Source: Rothia aerolata
GTDB taxonomy: Bacteria > Actinomycetota > Actinomycetes > Actinomycetales > Micrococcaceae
DNA: 64,000 bases
Direction of reading: 5' to 3'
Assembly: GCF_014635585.1 (NCBI RefSeq)
Contig: NZ_BMDC01000005.1
Coordinates: 25,097-89,096 of the forward strand
In this document: positions 16,945 through 26,573 of the stretch, piece after piece
Layout: every line of letters starts with the position of its first letter
Position numbering within the stretch: the stretch's first letter is position 1
Translations under genes and position numbers: made by a program
The notes under the pieces: generated by a model
What the model saw: the letters and a program-made list of their open reading frames with translations, nothing else
The model's database searches: none
Told to the model about the DNA's origin: nothing

Positions 16945-17316
16945 ATGTCACCCACCGTTGATGCACCGGAAGTACGCGTAGGTGAAGCCGAGGGTCACTC
17001 GGCCTACCTGCTCTTTGCCGATGACTCGGGCGAGCCGGCAGGCTTCACCCTCTTTTTCCCTTATGACGAGGACGGCGAGGCCCAGCGTATCTTCCCCCAC
17101 ACCGTGGTCAAAGATGAGTTTGGCGGGCACGGCCTAGCATCCGTGCTGGTCAAAGAAGCGCTGGACGCCTCTATCGCAGAGGGCTTCACCATCGTGGCCC
17201 TGTGCCCCTACATCAAAACCTGGCTCAAGAAGCACCCCGACTACGCCCAGCACACCGTTGAGCCCAACCGGGGCCACATTGATACGGTCTCGCAGGCGGT
17301 CAAGTCCTCCCGCTAG
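16945..17316 (+). CDS. Small GNAT N-acetyltransferase (YidJ/NATD1-like)
   Basis: A 123-residue minimal GNAT-fold protein. IFPHTVVKDEFGGHGLA followed by SVLVKEALD is the acetyl-CoA binding strand and helix, and VALCPYIKTWLKKHPDY is the typical C-terminal block of the NATD1-like group. The substrate is unknown. A GAAAGGAAAA ribosome site precedes the ATG. Last gene of the stress operon, only 9 nt from the convergent permease stop. Confidence 0.85.
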   Translation: MSPTVDAPEVRVGEAEGHSAYLLFADDSGEPAGFTLFFPYDEDGEAQRIFPHTVVKDEFGGHGLASVLVKEALDASIAEGFTIVALCPYIKTWLKKHPDYAQHTVEPNRGHIDTVSQAVKSSR

Positions 17317-17325
17317 CCAAGCCGA

Positions 17326-18759
17326 CTAGCTCCGCGGCGTCGTCCTCTTCTTCGCCAGCACCAGGTAGTAGACCAGGTAGCAGAGGCCCACAAAGGGCAC
17401 GGTGTAGAAGAGGGCGGGGCGCTGGGTGGGGTCGAAAACAATGAGCAGGCAGGAAAGCGCCGACATGATGAGCGCTGCCCAGGAAAGCCAGGGGTAGCCG
17501 GGGGCGCGATAGGCGAGATCCTCAAGCCGGTTTCCGGCGGCGAGGTAGCGGCGGCGGAAGACGATGTGGCTAGCGGCAATAGAAACCCACACCAGCACCA
17601 CAGCAAGACCGGAAATAGAAACCAGCACCATGTAGACGGTCTCGGCGGCAATTACGCTGGAGAGCAGGGCAAAAAGCCCGCCCACCATACAGATGCACAT
17701 GGCCAGGAAAGGCACTCCCGACTTATTGACCCGGGCAATGCGGGCGGGAATCATGCCCTCGTTGGCGAGAGATCACAACATGCGGGTTGAGGCATAAAGG
17801 CCGGAGTTAGCCGCCGATAAAATGGCGGTGAGAATAACGAAATTCATGATGTCTGCGGCATAGGGAATGCCGATTTTCTCAAAGACAATCACAAAGGGAG
17901 AGGCATCTACGCCGGCTTCTTTGTAAGGAATCAAAGAGGCCATCACGATAATCGCCCCAATAAAGAAAATCACCAGGCGCCAGAGGGTGCCGTGGATTGC
18001 CCGGGGAACGGTCTTTTCAGGGTCCCCCGCTTCACCGGCGGCAATACCAATGAGTTCGGTACCCGAGAAGGCAAAGTTCACCGCCAGCATCACGGTAAAG
18101 ACGGCGCCGAAGCCGTTGGGAAAGAGGCCATCTTCAAAAAGGTGGGTGAAGCCGGGCGCTGGCTCTGTAGAACCGGAGCCGCCCAGGGGAATAGCGCCGA
18201 ACATGGCCAGGGCACCCAAAATAATGAAAACAATAATCGCCGCTACCTTAATGAGGGCCAGCCAGGATTCGGTTTCGGCAAAGACCTTCACCGAGACCGC
18301 GTTGAGCAGGAAAATCAGCACGATAAAGGCGGCGCTCCAGATCCACACAGGGGTGTTGGGAAACCACTGCTGCATGATAATTCCCGAGGCCGTGAACTCT
18401 GAGCCCAGCGCGATAGTCCAGGTGAGCCAGTAGAGCACCGCCACGGTAAAGCCGGTGCCCGGCCCCAGAAACTTGGTGGCGTAGACGTGGAAGGAGCCTG
18501 TCCAGGGCATAGCCACCGAGAGCTCTGCCAGGCACATCATCACCAGGTAGACGATGAGTGCGCCCACCGCGTAGGCAAGCACGGTTCCGAAGGGGCCCGC
18601 CTGGTTGATGGTGTAGCCAGAACTTAGAAACAGGCCGGTGCCGATAACCCCGCCCAGGGAGAGCATGAGCATGTGGCGGCTGCTCATCTTGCGTTCGAGG
18701 TGCTGCGTTTTTTCGCCGGTCTCGGGCGCCGCCCCGATACCCTGCCCTGTCTCTTTCAT
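17326..18759 (-). pseudogene. mmuP: S-methylmethionine permease mmuP interrupted by an in-frame TGA
   Basis: Two frames in the same phase (18759-17773 and 17754-17326) together make a 477-residue AAT-family permease that closely follows E. coli MmuP, for example [54 protein letters not shown] and the C-terminal ASHIVFRRRYLAAG. At 17773-17775 a TGA stands where the family has the Trp of RMLWSLANE. This is a single-base change from TGG. The gene is therefore a recent nonsense mutant, a read-through candidate or a sequencing error. It is divergent from mmuM, with 74 bp between starts, as expected for a methylmethionine uptake and use pair. Confidence 0.85.
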
Positions 18760-18833
18760 TGGATTCTTTCTTTTCGCCGGTCAACCGGTGGGCTATGGTA
18801 ATTTCAACGATTTGGTACGAGAAAGAGGTTGTT

Positions 18834-19769
18834 ATGGTGCAGTCGCTCAGCGGGCTACTTGAGGCAGTGGAGCACCCGATTATTGACGGCGCGATGGCCA
18901 CAGAACTTGAGAAACTTGGCGTGGATACGGCTCAAGAGCTCTGGTCTGCGGCGGCATTGCTCAATCAGCCCGAGGCGATTGCTGCTGTTCACCGCTCCTA
19001 TTTTGAGGCCGGTGCCCACGTGGCAACCACCAACACGTACCAGGCAAATATAGCCGCTTTTGAAGCGCGGGGCCTTACCGCCGCCCAAAGTGCGGACCTT
19101 ATTAAGAGGGCGGTTCACATTGCTGTTGAGGTGCGTAATAATTTTGCTGCTTCTGTGCAGGACGGCGCTCCGCGGCTGGTTGCCGGATCGGTGGGGCCCT
19201 ACGGTGCCTACCTGGCAGACGGGTCAGAGTACACCGGTGCCTACCGACTCACCGATGCTGAGTTTCGGGATTTCCACCGCCAGCGTCTAGCCCTGATGCT
19301 TGAGGCTGGCGCTGACTTTCTAGCCCTAGAGACCATGCCCTCTGGCCCCGAGGTGCTGGCCCTGCTGGGCTTGCTTGCCGATGAATTCCCGGAGTCTGAA
19401 GCCTGGCTTTCGCTGTCTCTGGAAGATTCAGAACACCTACGAGACGGCACTTCTTTAGTGGCTCTGGCCGATGCAATCAACGCCAGCCAGCAGGTGAAGG
19501 CGGTGGGGCTGAACTGCACTGCCTTGGAAAACGTGGCTCCGGCGCTAGCTGTTTTGGGAGGCCTTGTGGATAAACCCCTGCTGGTCTACCCCAACTCCGG
19601 CGAAATTTATCATGCAGATACTAAAACCTGGTCTGCTGCACCGCAGTCTCAGAGCTTCGGGGCTTTGGTGCCCGACTGGATTGAGAAAGGGGCGGTGCTG
19701 GTGGGCGGCTGCTGCCGCACCACCCCGGCAGACATCTCTGAAATCGCCTCGGCGGTGGCCGACGGCTAG
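18834..19769 (+). CDS. mmuM: Homocysteine S-methyltransferase MmuM
   Basis: A 311-residue TIM-barrel enzyme that moves a methyl group from S-methylmethionine or SAM to homocysteine, giving methionine. It has the IDGAMATELEKLG start, the GSVGPYGAYLADGSEYTG block, and the zinc-binding cysteines in GLNCTALENV and GGCCRTTP. I chose ATG 18834, preceded by GAAAGAGG. The open frame starts earlier (18759), but that stretch overlaps the divergent mmuP start. It pairs functionally with mmuP. A perfect 15-bp hairpin lies 18 nt after the stop. Confidence 0.93.
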   Translation: MVQSLSGLLEAVEHPIIDGAMATELEKLGVDTAQELWSAAALLNQPEAIAAVHRSYFEAGAHVATTNTYQANIAAFEARGLTAAQSADLIKRAVHIAVEVRNNFAASVQDGAPRLVAGSVGPYGAYLADGSEYTGAYRLTDAEFRDFHRQRLALMLEAGADFLALETMPSGPEVLALLGLLADEFPESEAWLSLSLEDSEHLRDGTSLVALADAINASQQVKAVGLNCTALENVAPALAVLGGLVDKPLLVYPNSGEIYHADTKTWSAAPQSQSFGALVPDWIEKGAVLVGGCCRTTPADISEIASAVADG

Positions 19770-19779
19770 CCACCTGTGG

Positions 19780-20283
19780 GTTAAGTGCACAGAGTTTTCC
19801 ACAGGAGTGGAAAACTCTGTGGAATATTCGAACATAGATCCCATCTCTTGGCTCACAGACCTGAAATCTCGGTAAATATAAGCCGAAAAGCATTCGAACA
19901 CCCTCGAAAAGTCTTCGAAAATCACAGCTGTGTAAGTAATCCACACTGTGGATAAAGCCTGTGGAAAAAGGCCTTAAAACCCCCGCTTTAAGGGGAAAAC
20001 CGGGTGTGGAATCCACAGTCTCCCGCAAAAGAGAGCCCATTCCACAGTTTTAAGTGGAAATTGTTCACAGACTTATCCACAGGTGTGGAAAAACCCACCC
20101 ACACCCACAGAAACCTACCCTGCGTGGCGCAGGAATCGAGCGCCGTCCAGCAAGAAAACACTACAAACCGACAAAATTCCGTAGAAAATACCCAACCTGC
20201 CCGGTTTTTTCTTAAGGCTCACACCGCTGTAATCACAGCCGTGTAAGTTTTCCACGCTGTGGATAAATCCTGTGGAAAAGGGG
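19780..20283. other. DnaA-box cluster in a 514-bp gene-free region
   Basis: Three perfect DnaA boxes (TTATCCACA or its complement) lie at 19947-19955, 20073-20081 and 20258-20266. At least five one-mismatch boxes lie at 19795, 19937, 19960, 20084 and 20271. A 50-bp block at 19921-19970 is repeated at 20232-20280 with about five differences, and each block holds one perfect and one near-perfect box. The region is AT-rich with no credible gene. It is not flanked by dnaA or dnaN, so I do not call it oriC. It could be a DnaA-titration or regulatory site. Confidence 0.7.
19788..19821. repeat. Perfect 15-bp hairpin containing DnaA-box-like arms
   Basis: CACAGAGTTTTCCAC (19788-19802) pairs perfectly with 19807-19821 around a 4-nt loop. 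It includes TTTTCCACA, one base off a DnaA box. It may end mmuM transcription, although no T-run follows, or be part of the DnaA-box region. Confidence 0.65.
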
Positions 20284-20526
20284 TTATGCGCCAATGGGAA
20301 GAGTAATGTCCACCTGCCACTTATCCTCCACCCGGCCAGAAGAGAAAGTGCCGCCTAAGAGCTCACACCTCTCTCGAAGACCCGCCAGCCCATAGCCCAT
20401 GCTCAGGTATTCTTTGCGATGCGGGGTCTCCCCCACTGCGTTTTGGCAGGTAATACGAAACAGTGTGCTCTCAACGAGGAGAGAGACATTCACCGGCTGG
20501 CCTGGCCCACCGTGCTTAATCACGTT
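20284..20526 (-). pseudogene. C-terminal fragment of a NarL-type sensor histidine kinase
   Basis: About 80 residues match the end of the ATPase domain of HisKA_3-type kinases: the N-box-like LNVIKHGGPGQPV, then MGYGLAGLRERCELLGGTF as the G-box. The dimerisation, sensor and membrane parts are missing. The likeness starts exactly where the IS remnant ends (20526/20527), and the codons for Leu-Asn continue into the junction, so the IS or a deletion removed the 5' part of the gene. No partner response regulator is nearby. Confidence 0.75.
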
Positions 20527-21405
20527 GAGGTTTATTCATAAGGTGCCCCAACCACCCAAAAAAAATCAGCCCCCGCCCCACAGAAAACACTCTCTTATAC
20601 AAGCTCAAAAGTCGCCTGAACCCAGTAAGCAGAATACGCCAAGTCTTGATCTGAGCAATGCCCCGCTCAACCACCGACCTCAACCGATTCAGCACCCGAT
20701 TATTCTTCTTCTGCTCACACCCCAGTCGTTGCCCAGGCTTACGCAGGGTCGGGGCAGCCAGCCCTAAGCCCGCATATCCTTTATCAGCCAGAGTCGAAGA
20801 GTCTAGCAAACGGTCAAGACCGTGAGCACGGAAGACATGAGCATCATGCCTAGCCCCAGGAAGCGGTCCAGTGATGGCCGAAAGCTTTCCATCAAGGGTG
20901 CAGATGACCTGGTAGGTAAGGCCAGTACGCCTGTGCTTGCCTAAGAAATTTGCTTTCCTAGTGAACTCCAGCTCCAGGTGGGTACAAGCGTTCCGTCAAT
21001 GACCAGGGGCCCGGGTGCTTCCAGGCTCTTTTTCAAGGGCTGCTCCAGGGACTTGAGGGTCTTTTCAAGGCCTTGCTCGTGGTGCTAATGATCCGGGAAA
21101 TGGTGGGCTGAGAGACCCCAGCAAGGTGGGCTAGGGTTTCTTAGGTGATGTTTTGTCGGTAGCTGAGCAGGGTGACTTTCAGGGCTTGAGCCAGGGTAAG
21201 CCTGCGGGGTTTCTCAGCTGGTTTGACCCAGGTGAGGTGGTTGGTCAAGACTGTCAGTAGCGTGGCGAATCGCATGGGGTGAGCCCGGTTGTACGCTGGT
21301 GCGGCAACGGTCTTTCCAGTATGGCTTGAGGTTATTTGCAGTGATTTAATCCTCTTATTTTTGCCGCTGGTGAGGTTGGGATGTGCCCCCTTATGAATAA
21401 TCCTC
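20527..21405 (-). mobile_element. Degraded IS5-like insertion sequence
   Basis: About 880 bp bounded by imperfect inverted repeats. GAGGTTTATTCATAAGG at 20527 and the minus-strand GAGGATTATTCATAAGG ending at 21405 differ at one position. Transposase fragments on the minus strand are MRIIHKGAHPNL to SYRQNIT (21407-21141), a displaced HTH segment LAHLAGVSQPTISRII directly after the stop, and a C-terminal part (LADKGYAGLGLAAPTLRKPG, then LRSVVERGIAQIKTWRIL) typical of DDE_Tnp_4/IS5-like enzymes. Several stops and frameshifts show it is inactive. It truncates a histidine kinase gene. Confidence 0.8.
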
Positions 21406-21504
21406 ATTACATTTCGTTAAATAAACCTGTGATTCCAATATTCGGCACACCCTAGCATCCTCTACAAAAATATCTAATAAATTCATAATTATTCACCGAT
21501 TAGC

Positions 21505-21590
21505 ATCTGTATACGCATACACACATCGATTAATATTCGCTGGATGAAACGGAAGGAATCAAACACATCACGAGAAACAACCGTCCTCCC
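21505..21590 (-). pseudogene. Fragment of a second rhs core
   Basis: A 27-nt run (21558-21584) is identical to part of the intact rhs gene (about 22641-22667). The preceding bases (about 21509-21553) resemble the rhs stretch at 22487-22521 that encodes the VNANRYAYAG block. The two pieces are joined by a deletion. This looks like a decayed displaced rhs 3' end lying downstream of the current tip and its small membrane genes. Confidence 0.65.
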
Positions 21591-21656
21591 AACATGCGTA
21601 CTACAAGAGGGAATGGAGCCCCCTATATAAGGACGGCCCACTCGCTCTAGAAAAAT

Positions 21657-21848
21657 TTACTTATTTTTCCCATAAAAATCTTTATTCAGCTTTATAATCA
21701 GCAGAAATGACAATAAAAAGACCACCCCGAAAACTACTACGCTAGATATTAAAATAGCCCTATTATCACCGAATAAAAATCCTATAACTATTGACGCGAT
21801 AGCCACCAACCATAAAGGTACCAGATACTTAATATTTTTAGAATTCAT
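21657..21848 (-). CDS. Small two-helix membrane protein, candidate immunity protein
   Basis: 63 residues with two hydrophobic segments (LVPLWLVAIASIVIGFLF and ISSVVVFGVVFLLSFLLII) and a basic tail (KLNKDFYGKNK). The ATG touches the stop of the preceding 78-residue gene, so the two are translated together. AT-rich codon use sets it apart from core genes. I know no family. Position directly after an RHS C-terminal tip suggests, but does not prove, an immunity or accessory role. Confidence 0.5.
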   Translation of the reverse strand: MNSKNIKYLVPLWLVAIASIVIGFLFGDNRAILISSVVVFGVVFLLSFLLIIKLNKDFYGKNK

Positions 21849-22085
21849 CTACTTGCCACCAAATCCTAAGAAAGATTCAACCACGAAGAATACCCCGACT
21901 AACGAAAATAGAACTGCAGTTCCTATGTAGAATAGCTTATCGGAAAATGTCCCTGGAGGCACTCCCGGTAAAGTGTAGATGTTAGGATTACCAATTCTGT
22001 TTTTGTAATTTTTTATTCTATAAATAGTAACCGACAGACCAATCACTATAAATAATAGTCCTATTATAAGTACAGCTTGTCCCAT
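21849..22085 (-). CDS. Small two-helix membrane protein after rhs, candidate immunity protein
   Basis: 78 residues: a first hydrophobic helix (VLIIGLLFIVIGLSVTIY), a short basic/polar loop with LPGVPPGTFSDKLFY, and a second helix (IGTAVLFSLVGVFFVVESFL). It starts 21 nt after the rhs stop on the same strand and abuts the next small membrane gene. In polymorphic toxin loci the gene right after the toxin tip is normally the immunity gene. A membrane immunity protein would fit a toxin acting on membranes. This is inference from position only. Confidence 0.5.
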   Translation of the reverse strand: MGQAVLIIGLLFIVIGLSVTIYRIKNYKNRIGNPNIYTLPGVPPGTFSDKLFYIGTAVLFSLVGVFFVVESFLGFGGK

Positions 22086-22106
22086 AATTCTTTATCATTC
22101 CTAAAA

Positions 22107-25100
22107 TTAACCCATGATTGGTATGCTAAGTCCAGCACCAATACTGCACCCGGCACCTATTCCCGCTACACCACCTATTGATGCTGAGCTACCACCTGCG
22201 TCATCCATGCTTCCCTCAACGTATCCACCGAGCCCATAGGCAGCTGAGCACCCTACGCCCTGCTCAATTTTAGTGTCCTCTCTAGTACCATCAAAGGATT
22301 CATCGGTGATACCAAATTTAAGATTGGCATCAGCTTCGAAGCCAGCTCCCGCTCCAATATTTAAATCAGCATGATCCTCATTAAAAGTGGTTCCAAATGA
22401 AACACAGAATCCAAAGCATCCTTCTAAAGATACTTCAAATGCATCTCGACCTACCGGGTCAAAATTATTCACTGGATCGGCACCGGCATATGCATAACGA
22501 TTAGCATTCACCGGATCAAACGGAGCATCCAACGAATCCTGCTGCGTCCATACACCCTGATTAGGATCATAGAAACGAACACCAAAGAGATAACGCCCCG
22601 TACCACGACGATCCACCATGCCAAAACGATAACGGAACGGATCAAACACATCACGAGAAACAACCGTTGTCTTCTCATCACGAGCGCCATAAGGATCAAA
22701 CTCTTTATATGTCGAGGTTGTACCGTCATCTTTCACCAAACGAATATCAGAATCCACCGGATCAGAAATATACATATGCACACTCTTCTTATCCGTATCA
22801 CGTAAGAACAACGGATTGCCCGTCACCGGATCGTGCTCTACAAAAGCAGTAGCACCCTCATGGCGGATCTTCTCCACCATCGGATTACCATAACGATCAT
22901 TCAAACCGTGGGTATATACAAAGGTTCCCTCTTTCGAGGACTGCTGAGCAATCAACTGCTTCTGGCTCATCCCAGCAAAAGTATTCGTCGTAGTATTCGA
23001 CCCATCTTTCAAAGCTGAGCCCACATTTTGATTTACCGTGTTATAGGTCAGATTAGTCTGATCAGAAGAAATCAGGTTGCCATCAGCGTCATATTTCCAG
23101 TTATCACTGGTCACCTGATTCTGCGCATTGAAAGTATCACCATCAGTAATGACCTGGCCATCGCCCTTGGTTTGTACGGTCTTGATTTTATTACCACGCA
23201 CATCATAGGTGTACTCATACTTACCCTCCGGGCTACCGGGAGTATTCACCGTCAGCAAATGCCCCGCTTTATCATAAGTATAGGATGTGACGAACCCATT
23301 ACCGGCGGTAGGGTTAGCGGTATACATCGCTTGAATCTTGTCCACAGCATTCGTTGCATCCATCGGGCATGAACGAGGATCAACACCAGGCACATAACAA
23401 TACTTCTTCTCAGATAGGGTTACCGCGCCATCAGGATTCTGCGGTGTCACAGGTGCTTCTTTAGCTTTTTGGATTTTCTCGCCAATCAAATTACCGGAGC
23501 GATCATAATCAGAATGCTTCCACACTTCCCAATTCTGCGCACCAGTATTAGCATCAGCCCCATACCAGGTATCCGTGCGACGTCCACGATCATCGGTGGC
23601 GAACTTAATCGTCTTTTTCACACCTGATTCCGTGTAGTCCACGCTATCGAGTGTGCCACCTGCGGTGTAGTTGTAATTATTCGTCAAACCGTCCAAGGTT
23701 TTAGCAATCAGCTTGCCCTCACGGTCATACTTATAATCAATCTTAGTCGTCTGCGCAGCCTCACTGCCAACAGCAGCCTGCCAAACAGATTGAGAGATTA
23801 CCTCACCACGAGTGCTGTAAGTGAAAGTAGTTCTCTGAGTAGAAACGCCCTTAGAACGGCTAGCCACCGAAGTCACTCGTCCCAAAGCATCATACGTCGT
23901 ATCCTGCACAGCATCAGCCGCAGTAGAGCCCTTAGGGTAAGAGGCAACCTTAGTGACCAAAGAAGTATTGCCTTCATAGGTGTATTTGATAACACCACCA
24001 CGGCCCGTAGTCTTAGAAGTCAATCGCCCCAAGTCATCATAAGTATAGGACTCAGCGGTCAGTGAGCCACCCTTGGCTGGAATTACCTTACTCAGCAACC
24101 CATCAGCGGTGTACTCGTACTTGGTAGAGTTGCCCACGTTGCCAGGAGCTGTCGCGTAAGCTGGGGTACCATTGGGGTTGTACCCTACTTCAGCGGTTGC
24201 GGCCAGTGCGTTCGTTGATTTAGCTAAGGCACCAGATGCTGCATAGGTATAGGTACTTTTGTTCCCGCGAGCATCGGTAGATGATGAGGGTGAGTACTTT
24301 GTATTATCAGTTTTATTCGCGTAATCAAAACTGCTCTTCTCACCGTTAGGACCGATAGCAGAAGTGAGTGAATTACTGTTATTAGCCCCGTAGCTGTAGG
24401 TCTCGGTACCAGCTGTTGCGCCTATACCAGAAGTATAAGAGCCAATATTAAGCTGCGGAGTGTAAGTTGCTGACTGAGTGCGGCCATCAGCATCCACAAT
24501 AGAGGAAACCCTCTTATCACTAGGGTTGAGGTTATAGGTAATATGCGCACCCGTTGCTACCGCTACCCCAGCATTAGTGTTAGCACCAGCCACCAATGTC
24601 TTGGTGCCATCAGTGTAATCAAAACGAGTAATCGCCTCAGTGGTCGGTGCCTCGGCAGTACCGGGGATTGCGATCTTCACCACGCGGTTCTTGGAGTCAT
24701 AACTGATTTTAGTGTAGCCGCCGCCTGCAGTGGAAACCTTAGAAATGCGACCGGCAGCATCATATTCAATAGTGGTTTTCAAACCACGTGGATTAGTTAA
24801 AGAAACATACTTACCGTTAGCGCTATCCAGCTTCCAGGAAAGTCGTAACTTATCTTTAGTGGCACCAGAGCCAATCGTATCGGTGATAAGACCAACACTA
24901 TCTGGGGTAGTTCCTGGAATCATGAAAGCATTGCGTGCCGCAGCTGGACCTTGCCAACCAGTTTGCTGCGATGGCAGGCCATCGGCATTGGTGAGACTGG
25001 TTTCGTTGCCGTTACGATCAACTACCTTCTGCGGGTAACCGTCCAAGCTGAAGTAGGTAGTTGATGCCGCGTCCCAGGTCAGTAGCTGGTAACCGTCGGT

Positions 25101-25561
25101 TACTTTCTTCAGGCTGTAGCGTTTACCAGCTGGCGCGGTGTACATACCTGGTGTGGTCGCATTCGGTGTGAAGACGACACGTTCACCGCTGGAATTTACG
25201 AAGACGATATTAGCGTTTTCAGTGAAAAGGTTACCAGCGCCTAGTGCTGCGATACGCCAGTTATTACGAGTACCGGTGCCGGTGGTTAGCGGGGTGAGCG
25301 AGTTGTGGGTGAAGGCAATGCCATCTACATTCATGCTGGTATTTAAGTTACCGGTGCCTACATCCAGGGAGCCGGTGATTCCTGCGCCTAGTGGGATGCT
25401 CAGGTTGGTTGCTGAGGTGCGCGGTGCCCGGTGAGGTTATTTTCTTTGGCTTGGGTCGAGACAGGTAGCTCTGTAGCCAAGGCCGGTGAGGTGGACAGTG
25501 GGCTACAGATCAGCCCTAGGGTCAGGAGCGCGGTGACTGCTGTGGTTGTTTTGTGGTTCAT
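22107..25561 (-). pseudogene. Secreted RHS-repeat protein (polymorphic toxin type), frameshifted near its N-terminus
   Basis: The main frame (to about 25436) encodes more than 1,075 residues of YD/RHS repeats (many YDxxGRL/YTYD-like units). The core-closing block is RYLFGVRFYDPNQGVWTQQD and DPVNANRYAYAGADPVNNF, followed by DPVGRD and a 113-residue variable tip rich in Gly/Ser with four Cys. A signal peptide starting MNHKTTTAVTALLTLG at 25561 is in another phase. A one-base deletion or equivalent between 25403 and 25436 would join both into one secreted protein. The ATG at 25561 lies 2 nt after the stop of the SLH-like gene. RHS proteins form shells around C-terminal toxins. The tip is not one I can assign to an enzyme. 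Confidence 0.75.
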
Positions 25562-25563
25562 AT

Positions 25564-25956
25564 CTAAAATCCAAAAATCTGGTGGTATCGGTAGAGGAAG
25601 GCGCACACGGCGTAGCGTTCAATGGGTTCAAGTGGCTTGTAAGTGCCATCGTTCCAGCCTGTAGCGATTTTCATATCGCGTAACCAACAGATTTCTTTGT
25701 AGAACTCTGTGGTCGGTGAGGTATCAACAAAGTATTGGGCAAAAGTTTGTCTGTCGATGATAGCATCCGGGCGGAAGGTGCCATCAGGGTATCCCGGTAG
25801 CAGTGTTTTGTTGATGGCCCAGGTCATTTCTGTGTAGAACAGGGTTCCTGGTTTGATATCGCTATAGGTGGTTAACGCGGTGGATGGGGGCGCGGAAAGT
25901 GTGAGTCCTAGCGCCGCTAGCAGTGCTGCGGCGAGGGTAGCTCTGCGTGTGAGCAT
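25564..25956 (-). CDS. Small secreted protein with two SLH-like repeats
   Basis: 130 residues. A signal peptide (MLTRRATLAAALLAALGLTL, cleavage probably after STALT) is followed by two S-layer-homology-like units: YSDIKPGTLFYTEMTWAINK with GYPDGTFRPDAIIDRQTFAQ, and YKEICWLRDMKIATGW with NDGTYKPLEPIERYAVCAF. SLH-like repeats bind cell-wall polymers in other bacteria. In actinobacteria similar repeats occur in secreted proteins without true S-layers. It is directly upstream of, and almost overlapping, the RHS reading frame (2 nt gap), so it is probably produced with the RHS protein and may tether or assist it. Confidence 0.72.
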   Translation of the reverse strand: MLTRRATLAAALLAALGLTLSAPPSTALTTYSDIKPGTLFYTEMTWAINKTLLPGYPDGTFRPDAIIDRQTFAQYFVDTSPTTEFYKEICWLRDMKIATGWNDGTYKPLEPIERYAVCAFLYRYHQIFGF

Positions 25957-26221
25957 AGTGGTTTCTTTCTTATTGAAGTGTTGTGGAATACAACGCTTCT
26001 TAAGACTACCCTTATTTAGAATAATCTCAGGTTCAACACAGTAAAAACTCAGTCTTGTGAAGCAATAACTAAATTGTTACGCCCTTTAACTTCAATTTTA
26101 CTAGGCGAAACTAGCCCACTCCTGTAATCGCTTTCTACGTCTTATCACCAAATAACCGGAGGATCCAGGAATGCAATGTGAATGGAAAATGCAACCTATG
26201 AACTTTACATTGGTATGTACT

Positions 26222-26530
26222 GAGGATTGTTCAAAAGTAGGCACACACCCCAACCCCACCAACTAGACAACGGCCCCACCAAGGGCGGCAACCTAGAGGA
26301 TAAATCTTCACAAATATTCTCAAGCTGCACCAGGAAGAACCGTTGCACCACCAGCGTACAACCCGTTACCTTTTAAGAGCGGTACACAGTCAACATCAAA
26401 CCAGGTAACGGGGTAGCTAGCCCCAGGCCCACATAACCTTTATTAGCAAGCGTCGAAGAATGCAGAAGCTCATCTAGCCCATGAGCCCTGAAAGCATAGG
26501 CATCATGCCTAGCCCCAGGTAACGGGCGCA
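26222..26530 (-). mobile_element. Second, truncated IS5-like remnant
   Basis: The left end, GAGGATTGTTCAAAAG followed by a GGCACACACCCCAACC stretch, matches the terminal repeat of the IS at 20527. The stretch 26414-26525 matches the transposase 3' region at about 20757-20870, including CATCATGCCTAGCCCCAGG. The orientation is the same as the first IS, and the right part is missing. It lies in the 617-bp gene-free gap 25957-26573, whose other content is presumably the promoter of the SLH/rhs operon. With the first IS it flanks the RHS island. Confidence 0.7.
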
Positions 26531-26573
26531 CCCCCACCAAACCTTATTTCTTCCCCTAAGGGAATTCATACCC

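Noticed and set aside
17773..17775. TGA recoded as Trp in this organism
   Set aside because: Many intact genes here end in TGA (for example at 618-620 and 1376-1378), so TGA is an ordinary stop.
19780..20283. Calling the DnaA-box region the chromosome origin
   Set aside because: No dnaA, dnaN or rpmH next to it. Boxes alone are not enough.
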